DNA of 64,000 nucleotides from positions 186,001 through 250,000 of the forward strand of contig NZ_JAJTWU010000007.1 in assembly GCF_021353265.1 (NCBI RefSeq), written 5' to 3'. The translations under genes were made by a program, and so were the position numbers. The DNA comes from Pelomonas cellulosilytica (GTDB taxonomy: Bacteria; Pseudomonadota; Gammaproteobacteria; Burkholderiales; Burkholderiaceae_C). The first letter of the stretch is position 1. Every line of letters starts with the position of its first letter. The notes below the pieces were generated by a model. It was not told where the DNA came from and searched no databases. It saw nothing but the letters and a program-made list of their open reading frames with translations. Positions 38,348 to 47,741 of this stretch are shown here, one piece after another.

Positions 38348-40417
38348 ATGTCCGCCGCCGCCCAACGCCCCTCCCCCGCCCGCGAGCTGCTCGACCTGCT
38401 CGCGTCCATGCGCTTCGCCATTGCGCTGCTCAGCGTCATCTGCATCGCCTCGGTCATCGGCACCGTGCTGCGCCAGAGCGAGCCCATGGGCAACTACATC
38501 AACCAGTTCGGCCCCTTCTGGGCCGAGGTGTTCGACCGCTTCGGCCTCTACACGGTCTACAGCGCGCCATGGTTCCTCGTCATCCTGGCCTTCCTGGTGG
38601 TGTCCACCAGCCTGTGCATCGCCCGGAACACGCCCAAGATCCTGGCCGACCTGAAGAGCTACAAGGAAGGCGTGCGCGAGCAGTCGCTGCAGGCGCACCA
38701 CCACAAGGCCATCGGCGAGGTTCCCAGCAACCCAGCGATGGCGCTGGCCGAGATCGGCAACGCGCTGACGGCACTCGGCTGGAAGGCCCGCGTGCAGCAG
38801 CGCGAGAACGGCACGATGATCGCGGCCCGCCGCGGCGCGGCCAACAAGATCGGCTACCTCGCCGCCCACTCGGCCATCGTGCTGATTCTCGTCGGCGGCG
38901 TGCTGGACGGCAACGCGATGGTGAAGCTGGCCATGTGGGCGCAGGGCAAGCAGCTTTATACGGGTGCCGGCTTCATCAGCGACATCAAGCCCGAATACCG
39001 ACTGAGCACGGCCAACCCGAGCTTCCGCGCCAACGTGTCGGTGCCTGAGCACCAACGCCAGGGCATCGCGGTCGTCAACCTGCCCAGCGGCGTCGTGCTG
39101 CAGGACCTGCCCTTCGACATCGAGCTCAAGGCCTTCAAGGTGGACTACTACCCCACCGGTATGCCCAAGAGTTTCGCCAGCGACATCGTCATCCACGACG
39201 GCAACCAGACGCGCGAGGCGACGGTCAAGGTCAATGAACCGGTCATCCACGACGGCCTGGCCATCTTCCAGAGCAGCTTCGAGGATGGCGGCAGCAAGCT
39301 GCAGCTCAAGGTGCTGCCGCTGGCCGGCGGCGCGCCGGCCGCCATCGAAGGTCGCGTCGGCTCGCGGCTGAAGTTCGGCGACCAGATGCTGGAGCTGGAC
39401 GGCCTGCGCGTCATCAACGTCGAGAACATGGGCGGCAGCGAGAACGCCAGCGGGGCGGACGTGCGCAAGGTGGACCTCGGCGAGCGGCTGAACCAGCATC
39501 TCGGCAGCGGCGCAAAGGGCGACAAGGACAAGTCGCTGCACAACGTCGGCCCGAGCTTCAGTTACAAGCTGCGCGACGCGGCCGGCCAGGCCCGCGAATA
39601 CAGCAACTACATGCTGCCCATCGAGCTGGAAGGACGGCGCGTCTTCCTGGCCGGCATGCGCGAGTCGCCGGCGGACGCCTTCCGCTACCTGCGCATCCCG
39701 GCGGACGAGCACGACAAGATCGACGGCTGGCTGCGCCTGCGCCAGGCGCTGGCCGACCCCGCGCTGCGCGAGGCCGCTGCACACGCCTATGCCGCCGCGG
39801 CCACGCCGCCCAACCAGGCGCAGATGCAGCAGCAGCTGCAGCTCACCGCGCAGCGCGCGCTCACGCTGTTCTCGGGCGCCGCGGCCAAACCGGGCGACGA
39901 GGTACGTGGCGGCCTGCCTGCACTGTCGCAGTTCGTCGAGCGCGACGTGCCCGAGTCCGACCGCCAGCGCATTTCCGAGGTTCTGTTGCGCATCCTCAAC
40001 GGCTGCCTGTTCGAGCTGAACCAACTGGCGCGCGAACACGCCGGCCTGCCGCCGTCGCCCGTGGACGCCGCCACGCAGGGCTTCATGACGCAGGCGGTGC
40101 TGTCGCTGTCAGACAGCCTCTACTACCCGTCCCCCGTGCTTCTGCAGCTCGACGGCTTCGAGCAGGTGCAAGCCAGCGTGTTCCAGGTGACCCGCGCGCC
40201 GGGCCAGAAGCTGGTCTACCTCGGCGCCCTCTTGCTCATCGTCGGCGTCTTCGCCATGCTCTACATCAAGGAGCGGCGCCTGTGGGTGTGGATCACGCCA
40301 GGCACCGACCCTGCCAGCTCGCAGGTGCGCATGGCCATGTCCAGCACCCGCGAGTCGCCCGACAACGCCACGCTGTTCGCGCAGCTCAAGGCCGCCATCC
40401 TGAAGGAGCACGCATGA
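38348..40417 (+). CDS. resB: System II cytochrome c biogenesis protein ResB (Ccs1)
   Basis: ResB is the large partner of CcsB in system II maturation: it delivers and holds haem and apocytochrome outside the membrane. The 689-residue protein has N-terminal membrane helices (RFAIALLSVICIASVIGTVL; WFLVILAFLVVSTSLCIA), a third near 175-195, a large periplasmic domain, and a final helix (YLGALLLIVGVFAMLYI) followed by KERRLWVW. Its stop overlaps the ccsB ATG by 4 bases. The start at 38348 is after the cytochrome c4 terminator. Confidence 0.93.
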   Translation: MSAAAQRPSPARELLDLLASMRFAIALLSVICIASVIGTVLRQSEPMGNYINQFGPFWAEVFDRFGLYTVYSAPWFLVILAFLVVSTSLCIARNTPKILADLKSYKEGVREQSLQAHHHKAIGEVPSNPAMALAEIGNALTALGWKARVQQRENGTMIAARRGAANKIGYLAAHSAIVLILVGGVLDGNAMVKLAMWAQGKQLYTGAGFISDIKPEYRLSTANPSFRANVSVPEHQRQGIAVVNLPSGVVLQDLPFDIELKAFKVDYYPTGMPKSFASDIVIHDGNQTREATVKVNEPVIHDGLAIFQSSFEDGGSKLQLKVLPLAGGAPAAIEGRVGSRLKFGDQMLELDGLRVINVENMGGSENASGADVRKVDLGERLNQHLGSGAKGDKDKSLHNVGPSFSYKLRDAAGQAREYSNYMLPIELEGRRVFLAGMRESPADAFRYLRIPADEHDKIDGWLRLRQALADPALREAAAHAYAAAATPPNQAQMQQQLQLTAQRALTLFSGAAAKPGDEVRGGLPALSQFVERDVPESDRQRISEVLLRILNGCLFELNQLAREHAGLPPSPVDAATQGFMTQAVLSLSDSLYYPSPVLLQLDGFEQVQASVFQVTRAPGQKLVYLGALLLIVGVFAMLYIKERRLWVWITPGTDPASSQVRMAMSSTRESPDNATLFAQLKAAILKEHA

Positions 40418-41763
40418 ACACCACCACCTTCGACCTGCCGCGCCGCCATGCGCTGCAGCGCCGCGACGCGCTGGACTGGGTCTTCGCCGCGTTGGTGCTG
40501 CTGGGCGGCGCCTATGCCTTCAGCCGTTACCACGCCAGTATGAACGGCTACGAGCAGGGCATCCTGCTGTGCGCAATGCCGGCGCTCGTCGCGCTGGGCT
40601 GGTTCTGGCGGCCGCTGCGGCTGCTGACGGTCGCGGCCGGCGGCGCGACTCTGCTGGCCATCGCGCTGTATGCCCAGCACACCGACGACTTCGGCGCCGA
40701 CCTCGCCGCCGGCGAGAAGGTGTTCTGGCTGAAGTACCTGCTGTCCAGCCAGAGCGCCATTCTGTGGATGAGCCTGTGCTTCTACCTCAGCACCCTGTTC
40801 TACTGGGGCGGCTTCTTCACCGGCGCGGGCCGGAACAGCATGGCCGAGACGGTGGGCTCCAAGCTGGCCTGGGGCGGCGTCTTCATGGCGCTGGTCGGCA
40901 CGCTCGTGCGCTGGTACGAGAGCCACCAGATCGGTCCGGACATCGGCCACATCCCCGTCAGCAACCTGTACGAAGTCTTCGTGCTGTTCTGCTGGCTCAC
41001 GACGCTGTTCCACCTGTACTACGAGGAGCGCTTTGCCACGCGCTCGCTCGGCGCCTTCGTCATGCTGGTGGTGAGCGGCGCCGTCAGCTTCCTGCTCTGG
41101 TACACGGTCGCGCGCGAGGCGCAGGAGATCCAGCCGCTGGTGCCGGCGCTGCAAAGCTGGTGGATGAAGATTCACGTGCCGGCCAACTTCGTCGGCTACG
41201 GCAGTTTCTCGCTGGCGGCCATGGTGGCGCTGGCCTACCTGCTCAAGACAGCGACGACGCGCCATCTGGCCATCGGCCTGGTCGCGATGCCGCTGGGCAT
41301 CGTGGCGGTCATCCTGGCCGTGCGCTTCGGCGCCACGCTGGACGACGCGACCATCACAGGCCTGAACGGCTGGGCCGGCAAGATCGCGGGCGTGGCCGCC
41401 TTCATGACGCTGGCCATCGTGCTGCGCACCCATGTGACGCGCCGGCTGCCCGAGCTCGTCCAGCTGGACGACCTCATGTACAAGGCCATCGCGCTGGGCT
41501 TCGCGTTCTTCACGATCGCCACCATCCTTGGCGCCTTCTGGGCGGCCGAGGCCTGGGGCGGCTACTGGAGCTGGGACCCGAAGGAAACCTGGGCGCTGAT
41601 CGTCTGGCTCAACTATGCGGCCTGGCTGCACATGCGGCTCATGAAGGGTCTGCGCGGCACCGTCGCCGCCTGGTGGGCGCTGGTGGGCCTGCTGGTGACG
41701 ACCTTCGCCTTCCTCGGCGTCAACATGTTCCTCTCAGGCCTGCACAGCTACGGCACGCTCTGA
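40414..41763 (+). CDS. ccsB: System II cytochrome c biogenesis protein CcsB/CcsA
   Basis: This 449-residue membrane protein is the haem-handling cytochrome c synthetase subunit. The tryptophan-rich haem motif WGGYWSWDPKETWALIVWL is present near 385-403, and conserved His residues flank it (YESHQIGPDIGH; IHVPANFVGYGS; AAWLHMRLMKG). About ten membrane helices are predicted. It is translationally coupled to resB (ATGA). Together they mature cytochrome c4 and other c-type cytochromes. Confidence 0.94.
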   Translation: MNTTTFDLPRRHALQRRDALDWVFAALVLLGGAYAFSRYHASMNGYEQGILLCAMPALVALGWFWRPLRLLTVAAGGATLLAIALYAQHTDDFGADLAAGEKVFWLKYLLSSQSAILWMSLCFYLSTLFYWGGFFTGAGRNSMAETVGSKLAWGGVFMALVGTLVRWYESHQIGPDIGHIPVSNLYEVFVLFCWLTTLFHLYYEERFATRSLGAFVMLVVSGAVSFLLWYTVAREAQEIQPLVPALQSWWMKIHVPANFVGYGSFSLAAMVALAYLLKTATTRHLAIGLVAMPLGIVAVILAVRFGATLDDATITGLNGWAGKIAGVAAFMTLAIVLRTHVTRRLPELVQLDDLMYKAIALGFAFFTIATILGAFWAAEAWGGYWSWDPKETWALIVWLNYAAWLHMRLMKGLRGTVAAWWALVGLLVTTFAFLGVNMFLSGLHSYGTL

Positions 41764-41795
41764 CGGGCTAACGGGGCGTCAGTCCGGCCGGCCGG

Positions 41796-43373
41796 TCACG
41801 GCGCCGCGCGCTGCAGCTTGAACACGGCCACCGCCTGAAGGAGCTGCTGGGCCTGCTGACGCAGGCTCTCCGCCGCCGCGGCGCTCTGTTCGACCAGCGC
41901 CGCATTCTGCTGCGTGACCTGGTCCATCTGGGCGACGGCTCCCTCCACCTGGCTCACGCCGGTGCTCTGCTCACGGCTCGCTGAGCTGATCTCGCCGACG
42001 ATGTCCGCCACGCGCTGGATGGACCCGACGATGTCCTGCATCGCCGCGCCGGCCGTGTCGACTTGGGTTGTGCCTTGTTCGATTTGCTCCACGCTCGCCG
42101 TGATCAGAGACTTGATCTCGCGCGCTGCCGTCGCCGAACGCTGGGCCAGCGTGCGCACCTCGCCGGCCACGACCGCAAAGCCGCGGCCCTGTTCCCCGGC
42201 CCGGGCCGCCTCCACAGCGGCGTTCAATGCCAGGATGTTGGTCTGGAAGGCGATGCCGTCGATGACGTTGATGATCTCGGCGATCTTGCCGCTGCTCTGC
42301 TGGATGCCCCGCATCGTCTGGACCACATCGTCCACCACGCCCCCGCCTTCCGTGGCCTTGGCGCTGGAGGCCCGGGCCAGTGAATCGGCCTGATGCGCGC
42401 TCTCGGCGGTTGCACGGACCGTCGCATTGAGCTGCTGCATCGTGGCCGAGGTCTCTTCCAGCGCGCTGGCCTGTTCCTCCGTGCGCTGGCTCAGGTCTGA
42501 GTTGCCCTGGGCAATCTGCGCGCTGGCGGTCGCGATGCTCTCGCTGCCGGCTCGCACGCTGGCGACCACGTCACGCAGCGCCCTCTGCATGCCGTCCATC
42601 GCGGCCACCACGCTGCCGGGCTTGGCCTCGCTCACATCAATAGATGTGGTCAGGTCTCCCTGCGCGATGGCGCCGGCCAGTGCTGCCACGTCGCCGGGCT
42701 CACCGCCGAGCTGACGGTTCAAACCGCGCGTCAACATGACGCCGACCACCAGACCGAACAGCCCACTGAACACGGTCAGGCCGATCATCAGCCAACTCAG
42801 ACGCTCGTACAGCTGCAATCCCTCCTGCGCAGTGGCCAGGCCCAGCGACTCCTTCTCTTTGGTGAGCGCGGTCAACTGCTCGTCGAGCTGACGGTTCAAC
42901 TGGCTGGAAGCCTTGACCAGCGCCTGCAGCTCCGCGTCGTTCGACAGGTAGGGCCGCGTCGAGGCCACGTTCAAGACCTTGGTCACCGCGGCGAGCCAGG
43001 GTTCGACGACGGCGATGGTGTCTGCGTAAAGCGCCTTGCCCTTGTCCGTGACGAACAGCGGACGCGACTTCTCCAGCCAGCGCCTGAGGTCCGCAACCGC
43101 CTTGTCGAAATCCCCGCGCGCCTTGGTGCGCGCATCCTCGGACGTCGCCAGCATGAAGTTCGCGCGGGCACGGCCGGCGTAGATGAGGTTGATGTTGGCC
43201 TCCTTCACATAGGAGATCCCAAGCAGTTCGCGCTGGTACAGCGCGTCGTTGTATTCGTTGATGCGGTGCATGCCGAAGATGCCGACCGCTGCCACCAAGG
43301 TGCCCATCAGCACCACACCTACGAAGCCGCCGATCAGCTTGGTGCTCACGCGGACTCCACTCAACCACGACAT
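41796..43373 (-). CDS. Methyl-accepting chemotaxis protein
   Basis: The 525-residue receptor from ATG 43373 (MSWLSGVRVSTKLIGGF) has a membrane helix at about 13-33, a four-helix-bundle-type periplasmic sensor to about 190, a second helix at 190-213 and a HAMP region. The signalling domain carries the hairpin tip EIINVIDGIAFQTNILALN and AVEAARAGEQGRGFAVVAGEV. Paired Gln/Glu methylation sites (SQRTEEQASALEETSATM) flank it. It lacks a C-terminal NWxxF tether. The ligand is unknown. No other che genes are near. A GTG further upstream in frame is not likely to be used. Confidence 0.93.
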   Translation of the reverse strand: MSWLSGVRVSTKLIGGFVGVVLMGTLVAAVGIFGMHRINEYNDALYQRELLGISYVKEANINLIYAGRARANFMLATSEDARTKARGDFDKAVADLRRWLEKSRPLFVTDKGKALYADTIAVVEPWLAAVTKVLNVASTRPYLSNDAELQALVKASSQLNRQLDEQLTALTKEKESLGLATAQEGLQLYERLSWLMIGLTVFSGLFGLVVGVMLTRGLNRQLGGEPGDVAALAGAIAQGDLTTSIDVSEAKPGSVVAAMDGMQRALRDVVASVRAGSESIATASAQIAQGNSDLSQRTEEQASALEETSATMQQLNATVRATAESAHQADSLARASSAKATEGGGVVDDVVQTMRGIQQSSGKIAEIINVIDGIAFQTNILALNAAVEAARAGEQGRGFAVVAGEVRTLAQRSATAAREIKSLITASVEQIEQGTTQVDTAGAAMQDIVGSIQRVADIVGEISSASREQSTGVSQVEGAVAQMDQVTQQNAALVEQSAAAAESLRQQAQQLLQAVAVFKLQRAAP

Positions 43374-43520
43374 AAATTCTCTCTTCCCGAAACTGCCATC
43401 TGCGCGGCGCACCATGGCACCGCAACCGGTGCAGACTCTATGCAACTGAGGCATTAGGTCGCAGTCAAGACTGCCCGGCCCGCAGGGAAGGACCTCCAAC
43501 TTGTTCACGCTTTCGCGGAG

Positions 43521-44006
43521 TCATCCCGCCGTTCTTTGCGGTACGGGCAGCGCTGTCTCGTACTTCACCTCGCGCAGTACGACGTTGCTGCGCACGCTGC
43601 TGACGCCCGGCAGCTTGAAGATGTGTTGCTGAAGGAACTGGTCGTAGACCTTCATGTCGGCCGCGACGACCTTGATGACGTAGTCGGCCTCGCCGGTAAT
43701 GGCATGGCATTCGATGATCTCGCGCCGCGTGACGACGAGCTGTTCGAACTGCTCCACGGCGCCCTCGCTGTGGCGCACAAGGCTCACATGGGCCAGCACG
43801 AGGATGGACAGGCCGAGCTTCTCGCGGTCCACCAGCGCCACCTGGCCGCGGATGACGCCGCGGTCCTCCATGTCCTTCAAGCGCCGCCACACCGGCGTGG
43901 CCGACAGGCCGACCTTGTCAGCCAGCGCCTGCGTCGACAACCGTGCGTCCGCCTGCAGCACTTCCAGGATCAGCAGGCTAGCGCGGTCGAGTTCATTCAT
44001 TTCCAT
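43521..44006 (-). CDS. Lrp/AsnC family transcriptional regulator
   Basis: The 161-residue protein has an N-terminal winged helix-turn-helix (LDRASLLILEVLQADARLST, ADKVGLSATPVWRRLKDMED) and a C-terminal RAM ligand-binding domain (VLAHVSLVRHSEGAV; ECHAITGEADYVIKVVAADM; LPGVSSVRSNVVLREVK). A good ribosome-binding site (AAAGGAG) fixes the ATG at 44006. It is divergent from the indolepyruvate oxidoreductase gene, so it probably senses an amino acid and controls that gene; aromatic or branched-chain amino acids are the obvious candidates. Confidence 0.93.
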   Translation of the reverse strand: MEMNELDRASLLILEVLQADARLSTQALADKVGLSATPVWRRLKDMEDRGVIRGQVALVDREKLGLSILVLAHVSLVRHSEGAVEQFEQLVVTRREIIECHAITGEADYVIKVVAADMKVYDQFLQQHIFKLPGVSSVRSNVVLREVKYETALPVPQRTAG

Positions 44007-44117
44007 TTGGCGGCTCCTTTGAGAGGAATGTTCTCATCGCTATCGTCCATGACGTGAATTTAGGCAAGTTACTGCGGAAGCGCGAGGGAAGAATTTGCGC
44101 CCACCCCGGAGCCTGCT

Positions 44118-47100
44118 ATGCCCGACACCCTGCGCCCCTACCAGCTCAGCGACAACCTCAAGGCCGACAGCGGCGCCGTCTTCCTGACCGGCACGCAGGC
44201 GCTGGTGAGGCTGCTTCTCGCGCAGAAGCGTCTTGACGAGTCCGCCGGCCTGAACACCGCCGGCTTCGTCTCTGGCTATCGCGGCTCGCCACTGGGCATG
44301 GTGGACCAGCAGCTGTGGAAGGCCAAGCCGCTGCTCGATGCAGCCCACATCGAGTTCCTGCCCGCGATCAACGAGGACCTGGCCGCCACGGCCTGCCTGG
44401 GCGTGCAGCGCGTGGCGCTGGACCCGCAGCGCACCGCCGATGGCGTGTTCGCGATGTGGTACGGCAAGGGCCCGGGCGTGGACCGCTCGGGCGACGCGCT
44501 GAAGCACGGCAACGTCTACGGCACGAGCCCGCAGGGCGGCGTGCTGGTCGTCTGCGGCGACGACCACGGCTGCGTGTCATCCAGCACGCCGCACCAGAGC
44601 GACCTCGCACTGCAGGCCTGGAGCATGCCCGTCGTGCACCCGGCCAACGTGGCCGAGTACCTGGAGTTCGGGCTCTACGGCTGGGCGCTGAGCCGCTTTT
44701 CGGGAGCTTGGGTCGGCTTCAAGGCGATCTCCGAGGTCGTCGAAAGCGGCATGACGGTGGATCTGGATGCCGTGCCGCTGGACTTCGAGCATTCAATCGA
44801 CTTCACGCCTCCGACGAATCTGCACATCCGCGCGGTGGACCTGCCGTCGCTGGAACTGGAGTCGCGCCTGTCGCACAAGCTCGACGCGGTGAAGGCCTTC
44901 GCCCGCGTCAACAGCATCGACAAGCACATCGTCACGAGCCCGGCGGCCACGCTGGGCATCGTCACCGTCGGCAAGGCCCACTACGACTTCATGGAGGTGC
45001 TGCGCCGGCTGGACCTGGACCCCAACGCGCTCGCCGCGGCCGGCGTACGCGTCTATAAGGTGGGCCTGGTCTACCCGCTGGAGCCGACACGCATCGTCGA
45101 GTTCTGCAGCAACCTGACCGATGTACTCGTCATCGAGGAGAAGGCGCCCGTTGTCGAGCGGCAGATCAAGGAGCTGCTGTACCACCTGCCCGACTTCCAA
45201 CGTCCCCGCGTCGTCGGCAAGACGGACGAGCAAGGCCGCCCGGTGCTCAGCGCGCTGGGCGAGCTGAGGCCAAGCCGCATCATGGGCACGGTGGCCGACT
45301 GGCTCGCGCGGCTCAACCCCGCGCTGGACCGCCGCCACCTTGTCGTCGACTTCCTCACGCCGCCGCTGCTGTCCAACGCCGCCGATGCCGTGCGCCGCCA
45401 GCCCTACTTCTGCTCGGGCTGCCCGCACAACACGTCGACGAAGCTGCCCGAGGGCTCGCGTGCACTGGCCGGCATCGGCTGCCACTTCATGGCGAGCTGG
45501 ATGGACCGTGGCACGTCCGGCCTCATCCAGATGGGCGCCGAGGGCGTGGACTGGGCGGCACACTCGCGCTTCACGACGGAGAAGCACGTCTTCCAGAACC
45601 TCGGCGACGGCACCTACTACCACTCGGGCTACCTGGCCATCCGCCAGGCCATCGCGGCCCGGGCCAACATCACCTACAAGATCCTCTACAACGACGCCGT
45701 CGCGATGACCGGCGGCCAGCCGGTGGACGGCAGCACCAGCGTGCCGCAGATCGCGCGCCAGGTGGAGGCCGAGGGCGTCAAGCGCCTTGTCATCGTGTCC
45801 GACGAGCCGGCGAAGTACTCCGGCCACGAGGGCCTGTTCCCGCCGGGCACCACCTTTCACGACCGCAGCGAGTTGGACGCCGTGCAGCGCGAGCTGCGCG
45901 ACATCGCAGGCGTGACGGTGCTGATCTACGACCAGACCTGCGCGGCCGAGAAGCGGCGCCGCCGCAAGAAGCAGGAGTTTCCTGATCCGCCCAAGCGCCT
46001 CTTCATCAACGAGGCCGTCTGCGAAGGCTGCGGCGACTGCGGCGTGGCCAGCAACTGCCTGTCCGTCGTGCCCGTCGAGACCGACTGGGGCCGCAAGCGC
46101 GCCATCGAGCAGAGCAGCTGCAACAAGGACTTCTCCTGCGTCAACGGCTTCTGTCCCAGCTTCGTGTCCGTGCATGGCGCCGTGCTGAAGAAGAAGGCTG
46201 GCGCAGCCTACACGCCGCAGGACCTCGCGCGCGAACTGGCCGCGCTGCAGCCGCCCGCGCCGTGGCGCTGGACGGCGCCGTTCGACCTTCTCGTCACTGG
46301 CGTCGGCGGCACCGGCGTCGTGACCGTCGGCGCCCTGGTGTCGATGGCGGCACACCTCGAAGGCAAGCAGGCCTCGGTGCTGGACTTCATGGGCTTCGCG
46401 CAGAAGGGTGGCGCCGTGCTGAGCTTCGTGCGCATCGCGCCGACGCCCGACCTGCTGAACCAGGTTCGCATCGACACCCAGCAGGCCGACGTGCTGCTGG
46501 CCTGTGACATGGTCGTTGGCGCGTCGCCAGACGCGCTCGGCACCGTGAAACCCGGCCGCACCGTCATCCTCGCCAACACGCACGAGCTGCCTACCGCCGG
46601 CTTCGTGCGCAATCCCGACGCCTCGCTGCAGGCCGACGCCCTGCTCGCCAAGATGCGCTTCGCTGTCGGCGAAGGCGACCGGCTGCAGACCCTCGATGCG
46701 CAGGACATCGCCCAGCGCCTGATGGGCGACACGCTGCCCAGCAACATCGTCATGCTGGGCGCCTGCTGGCAGCGCGGCCTGGTGCCCGTCGGCGAGGCTG
46801 CGCTGATGCGTGCCATCGAGCTCAATGGCGTGGCCGTGGAAGCCAACAGGACGGCCTTCGCGCTGGGCCGTCTCGCCATCGCCGCACCGGAAGCGCTGCT
46901 GCGGCTGGCCGGCGACACGAGCATCGTCAAGGTCCTGAACTTCGACCGCCTCGACGGCCCGGACGGCCTGATCGAGCGGCGTGTGCGCTTCCTGACCGAC
47001 TACCAGGACGCTGCCTACGCCGCCCGCTACCGTGCGCTCGTCGAACGCGTGCGTGCCGCAGAGGCGCCGCTTCAGCGGGGCCAGCGCCTGTCGCAAGCCG

Positions 47101-47648
47101 TCGCGCGCCACTACGCCAGGCTGCTGGCGATCAAGGACGAGTACGAGGTCGCGCGGCTCTACACCGACGGCCGCTTCGAGGCGGCCATGAAGGCGCAATT
47201 CGAGAACTGGGAGCGCCTGAGCGTCCATCTCGCGCCACCACTGCTCGCCCGGCCTGGCGGTGATGGACGCCCGCGCAAGATCGCGTTCGGCGGCTGGGTG
47301 TTCACCGCCTTCAAAGGCCTGGCGGCGCTCCGGCGCTGGCGAGGCACGGCGCTGGACGTGTTCGGCCGGACCGAGGAGCGCCGTATGGAGCGCCAGCTGA
47401 TCACCGACTACGAACGGTTGATCGAGGAGCTGATGCCGGCACTGACCGCCGACAACCTGCAGACCGCCATCGAACTGGCCCGCCTGCCGGAGAAGATCCG
47501 CGGCTACGGGCCTGTCAAGCTCGCCAATGTCCGCGCGATCAAGGCGCAATGGCAGGCCTTGCTCGACCGCTTCCATGGACGCGCGGCACCGGTCGCCGAG
47601 ACCCCCTTGCCGCGGCCGGTGCGCGTGAAGAGCGTGGCGGAGCTGTAG
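44118..47648 (+). CDS. Indolepyruvate ferredoxin oxidoreductase, fused alpha-beta type
   Basis: The 1176-residue enzyme oxidatively decarboxylates aryl pyruvates (or branched 2-oxo acids) to acyl-CoA with reduction of ferredoxin. Order: pyrimidine-binding domain at the N-terminus (GYRGSPLGMVDQ), TPP domain in the middle (YFCSGCPHNTSTKL, GIGCHFMA), a cysteine-rich Fe-S part (CEGCGDCGVASNC, then SCNKDFSCVNGFCPSF), and a gamma-type domain (VTGVGGTGVVTVGALVSMAA). The fused form is typical of Proteobacteria that degrade aromatic amino acids. A ribosome-binding site GGAG precedes the ATG. The divergent Lrp gene probably controls it. Confidence 0.93.
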   Translation: MPDTLRPYQLSDNLKADSGAVFLTGTQALVRLLLAQKRLDESAGLNTAGFVSGYRGSPLGMVDQQLWKAKPLLDAAHIEFLPAINEDLAATACLGVQRVALDPQRTADGVFAMWYGKGPGVDRSGDALKHGNVYGTSPQGGVLVVCGDDHGCVSSSTPHQSDLALQAWSMPVVHPANVAEYLEFGLYGWALSRFSGAWVGFKAISEVVESGMTVDLDAVPLDFEHSIDFTPPTNLHIRAVDLPSLELESRLSHKLDAVKAFARVNSIDKHIVTSPAATLGIVTVGKAHYDFMEVLRRLDLDPNALAAAGVRVYKVGLVYPLEPTRIVEFCSNLTDVLVIEEKAPVVERQIKELLYHLPDFQRPRVVGKTDEQGRPVLSALGELRPSRIMGTVADWLARLNPALDRRHLVVDFLTPPLLSNAADAVRRQPYFCSGCPHNTSTKLPEGSRALAGIGCHFMASWMDRGTSGLIQMGAEGVDWAAHSRFTTEKHVFQNLGDGTYYHSGYLAIRQAIAARANITYKILYNDAVAMTGGQPVDGSTSVPQIARQVEAEGVKRLVIVSDEPAKYSGHEGLFPPGTTFHDRSELDAVQRELRDIAGVTVLIYDQTCAAEKRRRRKKQEFPDPPKRLFINEAVCEGCGDCGVASNCLSVVPVETDWGRKRAIEQSSCNKDFSCVNGFCPSFVSVHGAVLKKKAGAAYTPQDLARELAALQPPAPWRWTAPFDLLVTGVGGTGVVTVGALVSMAAHLEGKQASVLDFMGFAQKGGAVLSFVRIAPTPDLLNQVRIDTQQADVLLACDMVVGASPDALGTVKPGRTVILANTHELPTAGFVRNPDASLQADALLAKMRFAVGEGDRLQTLDAQDIAQRLMGDTLPSNIVMLGACWQRGLVPVGEAALMRAIELNGVAVEANRTAFALGRLAIAAPEALLRLAGDTSIVKVLNFDRLDGPDGLIERRVRFLTDYQDAAYAARYRALVERVRAAEAPLQRGQRLSQAVARHYARLLAIKDEYEVARLYTDGRFEAAMKAQFENWERLSVHLAPPLLARPGGDGRPRKIAFGGWVFTAFKGLAALRRWRGTALDVFGRTEERRMERQLITDYERLIEELMPALTADNLQTAIELARLPEKIRGYGPVKLANVRAIKAQWQALLDRFHGRAAPVAETPLPRPVRVKSVAEL

Positions 47649-47693
47649 CCGCGTCCGACGCTGTCAAGGCGCAACGGCCGACAGGTGCATTCC

Positions 47694-47723
47694 GGCGAGT
47701 GACCTATCTTGAGGTCACTCGCC
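47694..47723. promoter_or_regulatory. Perfect 11-base dyad before the stress-protein gene
   Basis: GGCGAGTGACC (47694-47704) and GGTCACTCGCC (47713-47723) are perfect inverted arms around 8 bases, ending 18 bases before the next ATG and just before its ribosome-binding site (AAGGA). There is no T-run, so an operator or mRNA hairpin is as likely as a terminator for the oxidoreductase gene. Confidence 0.6.
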
Positions 47724-47741
47724 AACCGCCAAGGAACGCTC

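Noticed and set aside
37859..40039. A 726-codon open frame antisense to cytochrome c4 and resB
   Set aside because: It crosses the cytochrome c4 terminator and two well-supported genes and has no recognisable feature.
43374..43470. Promoter for the chemotaxis receptor (TTGACT followed by TGCATA at about 18 bases)
   Set aside because: The -10 match is poor and no sigma-28 motif fits, so I did not list it.
43374..43508. An in-frame GTG start 45 codons upstream for the chemotaxis receptor
   Set aside because: The added part is Cys-rich, unrelated to receptor N-termini and would place a long tail before the first membrane helix; the ATG at 43373 has a purine-rich ribosome-binding region.
44793..47576. 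A 927-codon open frame antisense to the indolepyruvate oxidoreductase gene
   Set aside because: It is the mirror of a clear gene in G+C-rich DNA where reverse frames rarely meet stops; its product has no family motifs and odd Gln/Arg/His-rich composition.
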